A DNA stretch of 64,000 bases from Linnemannia elongata (taxonomy: Eukaryota; Mortierellomycota; Mortierellomycetes; Mortierellales; Mortierellaceae). Where the stretch lies: NCBI GenBank assembly GCA_036320915.1, contig JAXBDG010000018.1:1-64000 (forward strand), written 5' to 3'. Below, in pieces: positions 24,221 through 34,525 of the stretch; position 1 is the stretch's first letter, and every line of letters starts with the position of its first letter. A program made the translations under genes and the position numbers. The notes below the pieces were generated by a model. It saw nothing but the letters and a program-made list of their open reading frames with translations, ran no database searches and was not told where the DNA came from.

Positions 24221-25473
24221 CCCCTCCCTCAGAGAGAAAGTAAATAAATAAACAAACAAACAAGCGCCCAACGGTCACTTCGCGTGGAGATGACATTTCT
24301 GACATAATCCTCTTGACCCTTTGATCAACCAGATCCCTTCAACGCCCCATTCACTCTTAGCCCGATGTCTAGAGAGATCGGGCAGGCAGATAGAGACGAA
24401 GAACATCAGTGAGGTTTAGAACAGAGGGAGGATAAAAGCTGACCGACACCCATGGGTACGATGTGGATGGCGCAATTGGGTACCGACGTGAGAACATTCC
24501 GACAGAGAGATTCGAGGCGTGGGCGCACGCACGTTCGTTTCGTTTGATTTCGCGGATGTGCTAATGGCACATACACCATTCGACAGTGGGTGTGGGTACC
24601 TGGCCTTTGCATTTTTCTTCTTTTTTGCTGTCATTTGTTGTCTCGATAGCCTTTCTTGTCCATATGCCATTGTGGTCCGATGATGACTCCGACGTTATGC
24701 TTTTTCTTTTTTGTCTATTTATTCCCCTTGAGGAAGAGAGCCTGGAAGATAGGAGTGGGAACGCGAAAGGAGGGAAGGAGTGAAGGAGTGAATACGAAAG
24801 AGAGGAGCGGAGGCGAAAAAAATTAAAATTTGCCTTTTGTCGAGCGGATCGGCAATAGTCATAGTCAACTGTCCCAGGCAGGGCAGGGTCCTTTGGTTTC
24901 CCATGGTCACATGGTATTTGTGGCTTCTAGAGCTAGTCCACGATAGAGTGCGTGTGTTCATGGGAACCCGCGATGACTATGGGAAAGGATATTTGCAATG
25001 AACACCGCGGCTGCTAGGGACCGCGTCTACTGAAGGGACACTTACCGATCGAAAGTGTGCGCCGGATCTGCTGCCTATTCGGGTAGAATGTTCCTCGAGA
25101 ATATTAACGCCTCTTCACTCTCGCTCTCATTCTCGCTCATTGTTCTTTGTGTCTTGCATAGTCCCTTTGGGTGTGCATGCAGTTCCCAGCGCTACCATAT
25201 CAACCGTTCATCAACGTGGGATGGATTCCCTTCTGCACTCTTTCCTGTTTTCCTATTGCGCATTTTTATCATTTTTCAAGTACATCCCTCGCTGTTATTT
25301 CCCCCCCTTCTATCCTCCATCACCCACTCGTCACTTCCTCCTCATTCAGTTTAAAATTCCTCTCTCCTTCTCGCTCTCTTTCCTTCTCTCTCCTTTGTTT
25401 TTCTCACCCTTCATCATCTCATCCACACACACACCCAAAAAAGCAACGCAATATCCTCCTTCCTCGTTCTCCC

Positions 25474-25737
25474 ATGAAGTCCACTTTCGTCCTCACCATT
25501 GCCGCCCTGTGCGCCGCCCTTGCCGTTATCCAGCCCACCGCCATGGCCACTCCCGTCGTCGCCGTCGAGTCCAGCCCTCTCTTGGAAAAGAGAATCCTCG
25601 AGCAGTGCAAGAACAAGACCGGTGTTTGCGTCTCCAGAGAAGCCTGTGTCGGCACCGGCTTCGATGGCAAGGAGAGACTCATCGATGGACTCTGTGACAA
25701 AAGGAACAGCGAGTTCATCTGCTGCATCAACTTTTAG
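25474..25737 (+). CDS. Small secreted six-cysteine peptide with Kex2 site
   Basis: A single exon encodes 87 residues. Residues 1-25 form a signal peptide (MKSTFVLTIAALCAALAVIQ, then an AMA cleavage site). A short propeptide ends in Lys39-Arg40, a canonical Kex2 site. The mature 47 residues hold six cysteines at 45, 52, 58, 74, 83 and 84 (C-x6-C-x5-C-x15-C-x8-CC) and an N-glycosylation sequon at Asn47. The order with a terminal CC resembles beta-defensin or big-defensin folds. It also resembles the small six-Cys module found at the front of some secreted lysozyme- and peptidase-like proteins of early fungi; here it stands alone. Likely roles are antimicrobial peptide, effector or wall-associated ligand, all inferred. 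The ATG follows a pyrimidine-rich leader, and the two upstream in-frame ATGs of a longer frame lie before the signal peptide and are not needed. Confidence 0.8.
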   Translation: MKSTFVLTIAALCAALAVIQPTAMATPVVAVESSPLLEKRILEQCKNKTGVCVSREACVGTGFDGKERLIDGLCDKRNSEFICCINF

Positions 25738-27294
25738 AAAAATACACAACACACACAGCTTCCTCGATTATGTTCGTAGTTCACACAGATTACTTCGCTT
25801 CTGTCTTCCTTACTGAAGGGAGGAATTAAAACGTAAACGAACCTTTGAAAGTTCGACAATCACCTACAATTTGGTATGTAAATGGATGAGAGAAAGCAAT
25901 TGATGGGTATGTTGAAAAAAAAGACAGAGTAGGAAGAGGAAGTCTGAGAGAAGGGAACTGGAACGTATATTTCCCCGAAGGCCTGTTGATGACCTCTCCT
26001 CTCCCCTGCAGGACAGTAACGGCACCATCAGATAGAGAAGTAGGAGGAAGAGTCCAAGGAGAGCAAGACAGACACAGAAGGCCTGGAATATTTATTTGCC
26101 CGTTGGCCTATTGACGACATGTCCTTGTTCTAACACCACGACTAGTCTATGTTGATATGTTTTTTGATCCATTGCTGACATGATAGAGGTTTTTCATTTC
26201 TTCGTCTTACTCTTGTTCCATTTCTGAAAATATTTGTCGAGGAATGTCGTGATCTGACGGCATCCTGCAAGGAACACAAACATTTGCTCTCAGATCTTAA
26301 AACACCAACGGTCCTTTCGCACAAAGCCGCTCGTCTCTATGCCTCCTCTCAATTTACAAGATCCGAATCCACATACACGAAACAAACCAGAGAAGCAATG
26401 ACATGCTAGAAATCGCGTCCGCTGTTGTTGTTGGGGGGGTTTTTTTTTGCTAGAGATGACCTGCCACAGCGAGGAGTCAGAGGTAACTTTTGAGATGTAA
26501 CAACTATCAGCAGGAGCAAATACAAGGACAAATCTAGTCGTCGGCATCTCAGATCCATAAACCCTCGCAGAGGTAAACGAACAGTTGCAGTTTCCAAAGA
26601 AAAAACGGACAGGATCAGTGTGATCTTACTGCTTCCAAAGAAACACATTTTTTTTTCAAGGACGCGTCCCCCTTGCGGCTCAACCACCTGAAGCTGTCAT
26701 ATCTGATTTACTCCATGAAAGACACCGTGTTTTTGTATTTCATACTCTCGGAAACACAGTAATAGGTTTGAACACACATGACGCGTCCTGACCGCGGACA
26801 TAGAGGTATGTTGAACCGAATGCGCGTTCCGATCAGTCTTTCTCTAAGAGTACAAATAGACAAGGCCCACTGCATTTTTTTTCTCTTTTCGTTTTTAGCT
26901 CTATCCGCAACATTTCCACCAACGATATCCTTCAACATCTCTCCCTATCCTCATTCTTTTCAAACATTTTACTTCTCCAGGACAAATTAAAAGCACCTTC
27001 GCACTCATCGTTGTTTCACACATAACTATTACCCTCGCGCGTCTTACTAAGAACTTCTTTCTCTACAACGTTTGCTGCTTGCTTTTACTCTTTGTACCAA
27101 ATGTATTTCAGCACTACGGCCAGGACTACATTGGATACAAAACACGCACACCATTCAATGAACAAAATGAGATGTGTTATTAATTGGTGCTCCGTTCGCC
27201 TTCGGTAACAATTAAAACTGGCTAACGAACATGCCCAATGTCGCTCTATATGAAAAAAATGCGTAATGCACTACCTTGTTTAAGCGGCAGCATC
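25738..27294. other. Intergenic between secreted peptide and NACHT gene
   Basis: About 1.56 kb between two convergent genes. Small frames only (under 95 codons) and no recognisable motif. Confidence 0.6.
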
Positions 27295-30200
27295 CTAGCC
27301 ACGCTGAGTGAGTAATTGCTGATTGGCAGAGGAGAGACCAACAGCATCGGCAAAAACGGTATCCGAGGCAGCTAGAACAGGATTTCCAATGCTCCAAACC
27401 AACTGGGCTGACCATTCATTCAACGACAATGTCGACGTCTCTACAAGTTTCCAAACTTGAATGGATCCATTCGCGCATCCGATGCTAAACTCCAACATGT
27501 CAGGTTTCCACGCAATACTGTTGACACGTCCAAAGATATCTCCGATACGCACCAAGCACTTCCACTCTCCCCGGCCTTCTTCTCCTTCTGCTGTCTTGTC
27601 AGATGCAAAATTCCAGAGCCAAACCGATCGAGTCAAGCCTACACCCAACCATTGGCCACAGGACGAAAGCGCTAAACAATACGCTTTTTCGTCGTGCTCT
27701 AGCGTCTGTTGGTGATGTCCGTTCTCCATGTTCCAAACCTCAACACAACGGCTCGTCATGGTTTTGGAAGCGGCCTTTAAGCCATCAGATGAAGCTGATA
27801 TTGCCCAACGTTCTGTGAGGCTTCCAGCATCCACAACGACCCTACACTCGCGACTGTTCAAATCCCAAGCTCGAACAGTTCCATCCCAACTTCCCGACAA
27901 AATTCGATGGCTGTTCGGCGAGAATACCAAATAAGCAACAGCACTGGTATGCCCTTCAAGCACGCGGTCCAGTATCCCTGAGCGTGCGTCCCAAAGTCGC
28001 ACTGTCTTGTCGTTGCAGCCGGTGGCGATCCAGCGGCTGTCGGCTGAAAATGCAATAGCCCTCACCTGTCCTGTGTGACCGCACAGCACAACATCAGCCC
28101 GACCTGTTCCAATGTCCCACACAGTAACGACTCTGTTGTCTGTTCCAACTGACGCGATTCGGAGACCATCCGGAGAGATCGCTAGGCACTTGACAGGATA
28201 ATCTCCACAAACAATAGCTAGACCTGACTCTCCAGATACTGCATCATACTGCCGCAGAGTCCCCGCCTTGGAACCACAGAAGAGTACTTGACCGACCGGA
28301 GAAAAGAGTACGCACTTCAACGGGTCGGATCCACTCTCTACGTTCATTCCTGCACCCAACGAGCTCACGTCCCAGAGTCGAATGGTCCTGTCAGGACTAC
28401 AAGAGGCAAGTTGAAGTCCGTTTGGCGAAAAGACTACTTGTAACACTCGAGAACCATGACCGGTAAACACGGAAAGGACCGACCCTGTTGCGGCATTCCA
28501 GACCTTCACCGTGCTGTCATAACTGCATGTGGCGACCCACTGGCTGTTCGGCGAAAAGCTCACACTCGCGACGGCTTCTCCATGGGCCTTCCAGTTCCTC
28601 GTCGGTTTGCCGGTAGTTGTCTTGTAGAGCAGTAACTTCCCATTACGATGCCCTACGGCAATCTCTAAGCCTCCAGGAGAGGATGCGACTCCCTCCATAT
28701 CCCCACTTTGACTCTCCCATATCTCTCCTGGCTGTCTAGTCTGTGTGTCAAAGAACCGGATCATCCTTTCGTCGCCAACACACACAACCGCATTTCCATC
28801 GGGTGAGTAGGAAATGCTACGAATCCACTTAGTATGATCGGTAAAGTTGGATAAATTGGTGCCTGTCTGAACATCCCACAGCCTCACAGTTTTATCCCTT
28901 CCAGCCGAAGCGACCTGCTTGCCAGAGGGTGAAAACGCCACTGTCCACACTTCGTCGGCATGCCCCTCCAGAACAAAAACGCATGACCCACGCTCGCAAT
29001 CCCACAATCGTACTGTGCTATCGTCGCTGCCTGAAGCGAGTTGAAGACTGGTAGGCGAATAGGCAATGCTCTTAATACGCCTTTGATGCCCTTGAAAAGT
29101 GCGAGCCGTTGTCCACATCGAGGTGTCGTAAATGTTGATGCCTCCTCCGAAAAGTCCTACAGCGAGCGATGTTCCGTCAGGCGAATAGGCGCACGAGTAT
29201 ACTCCTTCACTCTCCTTCAAGTACGGCATCTCTCCGAACTGAACTCCCTCCATCTGCGCCTTGGTGAAGTCAGCCTGACGAATCCAGCTCTTGGTAAGGT
29301 TGACGCCCCTCAAGTCAGCCTCCTGCAGCAGTGCCGAGTCGAACTGGCCGCCAGACATGTCGGCTCCAGCAACTCGTATACCCCGAAGATCGGTCCCGTT
29401 GAATCGCACTCCTGCCTTGACCAAGATCGTGATAGCGTTCGCGGCGGCTTGGGCTGATTGCTCGTCGGTCTTGGACAGCTCGATGATGGCGAGGAGCTTC
29501 TGTTTGAATCCAGAGTCCAGCTGCACGCGCTCGGCCAGAAACTGGATGATCGAGGGCTCTGTGACAAGGTTCTTCTGAGACAGAGGGTTGGCGCTAACGG
29601 CGGGCGAGGTGACGGGGGTTTCGTAACAGCCAGGCGGACCAAATTCATCATGCTCCTTGGTGGGCCCAGAGATAGTGCAGGCGAAAAAGTACTCCAGGAT
29701 GGAGCGATGGACAAAGCGGTACTGGGTGCCGGCTCTACTGAGAAGACTGGCGCCACGGAGAAGACTCGTCTCGGAGTCGGCGCTGAAGAAGGCGGCTTTC
29801 CAAGAAAATTTGTCGTGTTTGTTGATGTAGTCGACAACGGGCCTGCCGTTTTGATGTGTAAAGATCGCAGCTGCCAGATCCTGTTGAAACTGAATCCCAC
29901 TCTGCTCGAATCCGGCTTCCAACAGTTCCTCGAATGCCACCTGGTTCTCCCTGTCCAGCCTTTGATCCTCCAGGCGGCGCTTGTTGACTCCCATCCAGTG
30001 CCCCACAAAGGTATCGTACAGCTCCGCGCGAGTGACCCGAAGCCTGGAGAGGTCGGCTTTTCCTTGCACGACAGTAGGAAGGGCTTCCAGTGACAGGGTA
30101 AGGAGGAACGGGTTCCTGACCAGATCCATTAGGTTGGGAATAGCCTCTAGCTTGTCCATGTAGCCCTTCTTGACCCATGTGCGCGGTTCGAGTGGAACAT

Positions 30201-32814
30201 AACGCTCCACATAGTCTTCTATCTGCTCCTTGGTGAACGGGGCAATAACGGCTTGCTGGAAGAGATTGTTGGCGACACGGTTGTACTGGCCTACCGCCTT
30301 GGGCTCGAAGCGACTCCGATAGTCCGGTCCGAGATATTGAGTGCGACAGGTAATGAGTAACTTGACGTCCCACTGCCCAGATTGGTTGAAGAGGTTGGTG
30401 GTATGCAAATTGGATCTAAGCTGGCTCTCATCGTATCCATCACAGATCAATGTGAACTGGCGGTGCAGCTTCAGCTCGCGGATCTGGTCCTCCAAAAAGT
30501 TGTGGGTCCTCAATTGCTCCGCAACCAAATCTTTCTCTGGTCGCTCGAGGGATGGTAAGTTGACGAAAAGCGGGATGCGACTTCCTGGCTTGTACTCCTG
30601 CCAGAGCTCGTGTTCTAGGTGCCGATTGAAAGTTGATTTGCCCGCCCCTGAGTCGCCAAGAACAAGCATGACCTGGGTGTCGCTAGAAAGAAATTCCCTG
30701 ACTTTATCCATGAGAGGGAACAGATTGTCGTCTACGCCTTGGAGGCTGAGTTTGGCCATGGGATCGATGTACACCGCCTGCCTGTACTCGGCAATCCTCA
30801 TCAACCTCAAGACGTGCAGGTCGTACTCGAGTTTTGGGATCTCCTGAACCTTAGCAAGAAGCGGGGAGGCTGTTGGCAGAGGAAGGCGTCTGCTCAGTGG
30901 GTAAGAGCCAGGAAGCTCGGCGATATCACCCTTCTTCAGGTCCAGCACCAAAGCAACAGTGCGATCCTTGATAGACACATCTGACAGTTCCGTAATCTGG
31001 ACGAGAATGGTCAGGATCCATCGCTTGACATCGATATGCGGCTTCCACTCGGCACCACTCCTGAACAACTCGCCTAGAAAGTCGACGGCTTGCTGGCGGA
31101 CAGGCACATCCCAGAGCGGATCGACGGCAATCTCTCCAAGCTGGCGGCAGATCCCCCACTGAAAGTTGGGGTTGTGGCGGCAAGGTGCCTGGCTGACGAC
31201 TAGGTTAAAGTCGGAAAGTTGTCCCTGTCGAATAAAGAGAGCCGTTCCTTGCAGGGCCAGATACCAGGAGTGCTTCTTCATAAAGTCGAACTTGCTCTCT
31301 AATGCGCGGACAACCCCATTAGCACCAACACGGAGTGTGTCGACCACCTCAATTCGAGTGCCAACAGCTCCAATAACTCCTGCTCCGATCTCATGAAGGA
31401 TCTCGATACCTTTCAGGAGCCCCTCTGGATCCAATTTGAAAGCACTCGACACTGCGCCTGCACCTGCCGCTGCCACTTTTGCATATCTCCATAGCACTTG
31501 GAGCGGAGTCTCGTCATCAGGTGCATACTGGAGGGCCTGATAAGCGTAGGTTGCCTCGTACTTCTGAACGACATTTTTGCTGTCTTTGAGGCCGTCCAGG
31601 AGCTGTAACATTGGCTGGTGGTCTCGCTCACGGTTCAGATCCTTGACTTTGCCAGCCACCATCACATCGAGAACTCGACCAAGCGACAATGTCAGGTGCA
31701 AGGGGTGGTCGCTCGTGCCAATGTGCGTGATCGACAGCTCTTTGGAAAGAACAGTAGAGATCCTAACCAGATCATCGTCGACGAGGTATCCTGTAGAGGC
31801 GCTCTCAACCAGTTGCACAAGACCTTGGAGCAGAGTGACATCCAGCGCTGTTGTCTGCTCAAACTTGGCGATGAAGCAAGAAAGCAGGCTGCGGTATGTG
31901 TCGCGATCAAGGACGGGGCCAACAAGAACGACCTCAGTAACAACATCAGATGCCTTAAGTGGGTCGTCAGCAAACGATCTAACCAACTGCTCAACGAGCC
32001 ATCGATATCGGTCCTGCAAGACGGGGTCAATAAGCTGCACCCATTCCTTCTCCTCATCGTCGAGAAGTGAATCCTGAGAGAGATCGCTGTCCGAGGTTGG
32101 TTGCGACGGTCCGGAAGCCTTAGAGAGCAGACTGAAGCCATAGACAAGCTGCGGGGTCTTATCAACACGAGCATGCGGCTTGGGCAAGTCGGTCCTGTAG
32201 GTGGGTTTGGCAACATTCTCGGGGAAGATGTCCACGCGAATTGAGCCATCCGTAGCAGGACTCAGTCGTACCTGGGTAGCTGAAACAGTGAGCATTGTGG
32301 ATGGCGTTTCAACAGGGTCTTCTGGAGAGTGTAGACTCAACGAGACAGGCACGGCGTTACGGTCAGGTGCGGAAGACTGGATGCCGCCCTCAGTTCCAAG
32401 GAGCGTAACGGGCGCTGATGAGGCTGCCAGGGTGGTAACAGTTTCTTTGGCTCTGGGGTCTCCCTTGAAAAGTCTCGACAAACGTGTTTTGAATCCAAAT
32501 TTCAACGAACGGCCTGAGGAGACCGACCTGACATCGCTGGCGTCACTTGGTCCATGATCATCGTCCGCGGCAACATCCCTTACGGTGCGATGACCGAGAG
32601 GGCTCAACAAGCTGGCAGGCCCGAGCTGAACGACTGCCATTCCTTGAGCGATAGTCGGAATGCCACCCGATTTTGATGACATACGCCCATGCGATGCAGT
32701 ATACTCGATATGAGATTGGACGTGCTGTCCTTCAATGGCTATTTCCGAGCGCTCAGAAGACGCCGAGGAGGGTGAGGAGGGAGGTGAGTTGCCTTGGGAT
32801 GGCAAGGAGGACAT
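27295..32814 (-). CDS. NACHT / pentapeptide / 14xWD40 STAND NTPase (NLR-like)
   Basis: A single uninterrupted exon encodes 1839 residues from MSSLPSQGNSPP. A longer frame starts upstream, but TTTGTAG just before this ATG looks like a 5' UTR splice acceptor. Order: a disordered Ser-rich head (1-150); an all-helical region of unknown fold (about 240-690); NACHT with Walker A GDSGAGKST (about 720) and Walker B LICDGYDE (about 791); a helical post-NACHT region; pentapeptide-like repeats such as ADLRGVNLTKSWIRQADF (about 1130-1195); then 14 WD40 repeats (1200-1815), enough for two seven-bladed propellers. Typical blades read DDSTVRLWD and DKTVRLWD. By family knowledge STAND NTPases are signal-sensing switches that oligomerise on ligand binding; in fungi they act in nonself recognition. 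The repeats are diverged, not near-identical, so rapid repeat shuffling is not evident. No HET, Goodbye-like, patatin or other standard fungal NLR effector is recognisable at the N-terminus. Confidence 0.92.
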   Translation of the reverse strand: MSSLPSQGNSPPSSPSSASSERSEIAIEGQHVQSHIEYTASHGRMSSKSGGIPTIAQGMAVVQLGPASLLSPLGHRTVRDVAADDDHGPSDASDVRSVSSGRSLKFGFKTRLSRLFKGDPRAKETVTTLAASSAPVTLLGTEGGIQSSAPDRNAVPVSLSLHSPEDPVETPSTMLTVSATQVRLSPATDGSIRVDIFPENVAKPTYRTDLPKPHARVDKTPQLVYGFSLLSKASGPSQPTSDSDLSQDSLLDDEEKEWVQLIDPVLQDRYRWLVEQLVRSFADDPLKASDVVTEVVLVGPVLDRDTYRSLLSCFIAKFEQTTALDVTLLQGLVQLVESASTGYLVDDDLVRISTVLSKELSITHIGTSDHPLHLTLSLGRVLDVMVAGKVKDLNRERDHQPMLQLLDGLKDSKNVVQKYEATYAYQALQYAPDDETPLQVLWRYAKVAAAGAGAVSSAFKLDPEGLLKGIEILHEIGAGVIGAVGTRIEVVDTLRVGANGVVRALESKFDFMKKHSWYLALQGTALFIRQGQLSDFNLVVSQAPCRHNPNFQWGICRQLGEIAVDPLWDVPVRQQAVDFLGELFRSGAEWKPHIDVKRWILTILVQITELSDVSIKDRTVALVLDLKKGDIAELPGSYPLSRRLPLPTASPLLAKVQEIPKLEYDLHVLRLMRIAEYRQAVYIDPMAKLSLQGVDDNLFPLMDKVREFLSSDTQVMLVLGDSGAGKSTFNRHLEHELWQEYKPGSRIPLFVNLPSLERPEKDLVAEQLRTHNFLEDQIRELKLHRQFTLICDGYDESQLRSNLHTTNLFNQSGQWDVKLLITCRTQYLGPDYRSRFEPKAVGQYNRVANNLFQQAVIAPFTKEQIEDYVERYVPLEPRTWVKKGYMDKLEAIPNLMDLVRNPFLLTLSLEALPTVVQGKADLSRLRVTRAELYDTFVGHWMGVNKRRLEDQRLDRENQVAFEELLEAGFEQSGIQFQQDLAAAIFTHQNGRPVVDYINKHDKFSWKAAFFSADSETSLLRGASLLSRAGTQYRFVHRSILEYFFACTISGPTKEHDEFGPPGCYETPVTSPAVSANPLSQKNLVTEPSIIQFLAERVQLDSGFKQKLLAIIELSKTDEQSAQAAANAITILVKAGVRFNGTDLRGIRVAGADMSGGQFDSALLQEADLRGVNLTKSWIRQADFTKAQMEGVQFGEMPYLKESEGVYSCAYSPDGTSLAVGLFGGGINIYDTSMWTTARTFQGHQRRIKSIAYSPTSLQLASGSDDSTVRLWDCERGSCVFVLEGHADEVWTVAFSPSGKQVASAGRDKTVRLWDVQTGTNLSNFTDHTKWIRSISYSPDGNAVVCVGDERMIRFFDTQTRQPGEIWESQSGDMEGVASSPGGLEIAVGHRNGKLLLYKTTTGKPTRNWKAHGEAVASVSFSPNSQWVATCSYDSTVKVWNAATGSVLSVFTGHGSRVLQVVFSPNGLQLASCSPDRTIRLWDVSSLGAGMNVESGSDPLKCVLFSPVGQVLFCGSKAGTLRQYDAVSGESGLAIVCGDYPVKCLAISPDGLRIASVGTDNRVVTVWDIGTGRADVVLCGHTGQVRAIAFSADSRWIATGCNDKTVRLWDARSGILDRVLEGHTSAVAYLVFSPNSHRILSGSWDGTVRAWDLNSRECRVVVDAGSLTERWAISASSDGLKAASKTMTSRCVEVWNMENGHHQQTLEHDEKAYCLALSSCGQWLGVGLTRSVWLWNFASDKTAEGEEGRGEWKCLVRIGDIFGRVNSIAWKPDMLEFSIGCANGSIQVWKLVETSTLSLNEWSAQLVWSIGNPVLAASDTVFADAVGLSSANQQLLTQRG

Positions 32815-34525
32815 AGTTATAGCTACAAACATCAAGTACGAATGGCGTTGGTTAGCTTTGTCTGGACAACCTCGCGAAAATAAAACACACATAATAATTA
32901 TTCTGCCCATTTCTACCTTGCGCTAGTTAAAAGAAGGACTTTGCCGCTGGGAAAGGGTCGTAAGGAGTAGATGGGCAGACGAATGACTGGTATGAGAGCG
33001 CAAAGCTATCAACAAAAGTATGCGCGACGTTAGGAAGGTTTGTAAACAAGACGGCATTTCATGACCAGATATGCATGGGATGAGTTAACGCTACGAAGTC
33101 GACAAGCAAGGGAGCAATTGAAGAATCTTCTCCAGGTCCTGATTTTTCACACAATCTTTTCCTCACCTTGAGGCGAGAGGGGCGCTGGTTTGTTGTTGTG
33201 AGTGAGTGGCGACAATGAGGGCCCTTGGGTGAGTTCGGTTGTTTCTGGCAAGGAGATAGTATCTACGTACGTTTCAATCATGTGTTAGGATTGTGCAAAA
33301 GTCTTATTTCCTTGATTGATACCTGTTGGGAAAGACTTACCCCTGTAACCGTTGGTTCGAACGGTTATTCTTATTTTTGTTGGGCGTGTTCTCGGCAGAC
33401 GTGGACAAGAGGAGAACGGCGTGTCTGTATTATAAGGAGTAAGGGAGAGACGAGGTGGTGAATGAACAAAGGCAAGGTGAATTCACAATATAAACAACGT
33501 GCTGAATGTAAAAGAGAGAGGGACGGTGATGGAGGGTTTACGGATGGTGGTGAAGGGGATGATGACATGAGGCGAGCTAAAGAGAAAGGAAGGAAAGAAG
33601 AGGTCGTACTTGGTTGTTTTATGTTTTCCCTTACTTGAGCTGTGAGCCATTCATGCATACATCCCACACCATCTTGTTGTTTGCTTAATTGCTTATTAGC
33701 AAAGAACGGTAACACCAAGCAATTTTTTTTAGACCATGGGCTTCGTAAAGGAGGGCCAGGGTGCAAAGTATGTAGTTTGGTGGCAGCTTCAATGATTCAG
33801 TTTGGTATTTATCCGTCCCCTTTATCGTTTCCTCGGACGAATGCGTTGTTGTTTGGTTCGTTCGCTGCTTCTTTCCTTCGTACCTTCTTCCCTTCTTTCT
33901 CGCCATTTCCAATATTTTTCAAACACTATACCCAAAGCATACATAGGGTACAGAAATACAAACATGAAGCTGTTGTCGATCGAGTAAACTACCGTTTTAG
34001 TGGCAATTGTTATGATAGGAACCATATTGGCGGTGACGACCACCGATAATCGCGTATGTCAACAAGCTGGTGGTAGCAAGGTGGCTGATAGTGAATACTT
34101 CGCGGAGAATGCACCCATTGAATGGGAATGCAAGCGTGGTGGATGTGGTGGTGCACAGACAGGAACAGAGACTATGATAGTTATTTCATGGGCATAGAGA
34201 TTTTAATGTTGTCTTTTTCCACGTTCCCCTCTTGCACTTGCTTCCTCCCTCGTTTTCACTCTCTCTCATTTCTCTCTTTTCTGTCTCTCTTTTCTCTCTA
34301 TTCTGTCTCTCTTTTCTCTCTTTTCTGTCTCCACATGCAATCCACTTTTTCTTTCCATGTGTGACTTTATTTTTCACGTTTCTTTATGTCCGAGTGCGTG
34401 AGCTGCTTTTCTAACTTCTTTTTCTTGCTCGTCCTTCTTCTCCTTCCTTCTTTCTTCTTTTCTTCTTCTCCTCACACTCCCTTCCCTTCCTTCCAGCCCA
34501 CTCTATCTTTCACTCAACAACAACA
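32815..34525. other. Divergent promoter region of NACHT and aminotransferase genes
   Basis: About 1.7 kb. On the minus strand a GTAAGT at about 33336-33341 could be the donor of a 5' UTR intron that ends at the TTTGTAG near 32817. At 34258-34332 there is an imperfect tandem repeat of TTTCTCTC(T/A)TTTCTGTCTCTC type. The last 100 bases before 34526 are pyrimidine-rich and end in CAACAACAACAATGG, a typical fungal start context. Confidence 0.55.
34258..34332 (+). repeat. Polypyrimidine tandem repeat
   Basis: About three imperfect copies of a 20-22 bp CT-rich unit with the core TTTTCTGTCTCTC, in the promoter region of the aminotransferase gene. It may act as a pyrimidine-rich promoter element. 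Confidence 0.7.

Larger units (their letters stand above)
22981..25473. other. Intergenic, microsatellite-rich
   Basis: About 2.5 kb between the divergent arrestin and secreted-peptide genes. It includes a GAA/GAAA-rich block (about 23093-23216), a (TG)n tract (23534-23583) and a 29-T run (24192-24220). Frames here are low complexity. Pyrimidine-rich sequence from about 25290 to 25470 is probably the leader of the secreted-peptide gene. Confidence 0.6.
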
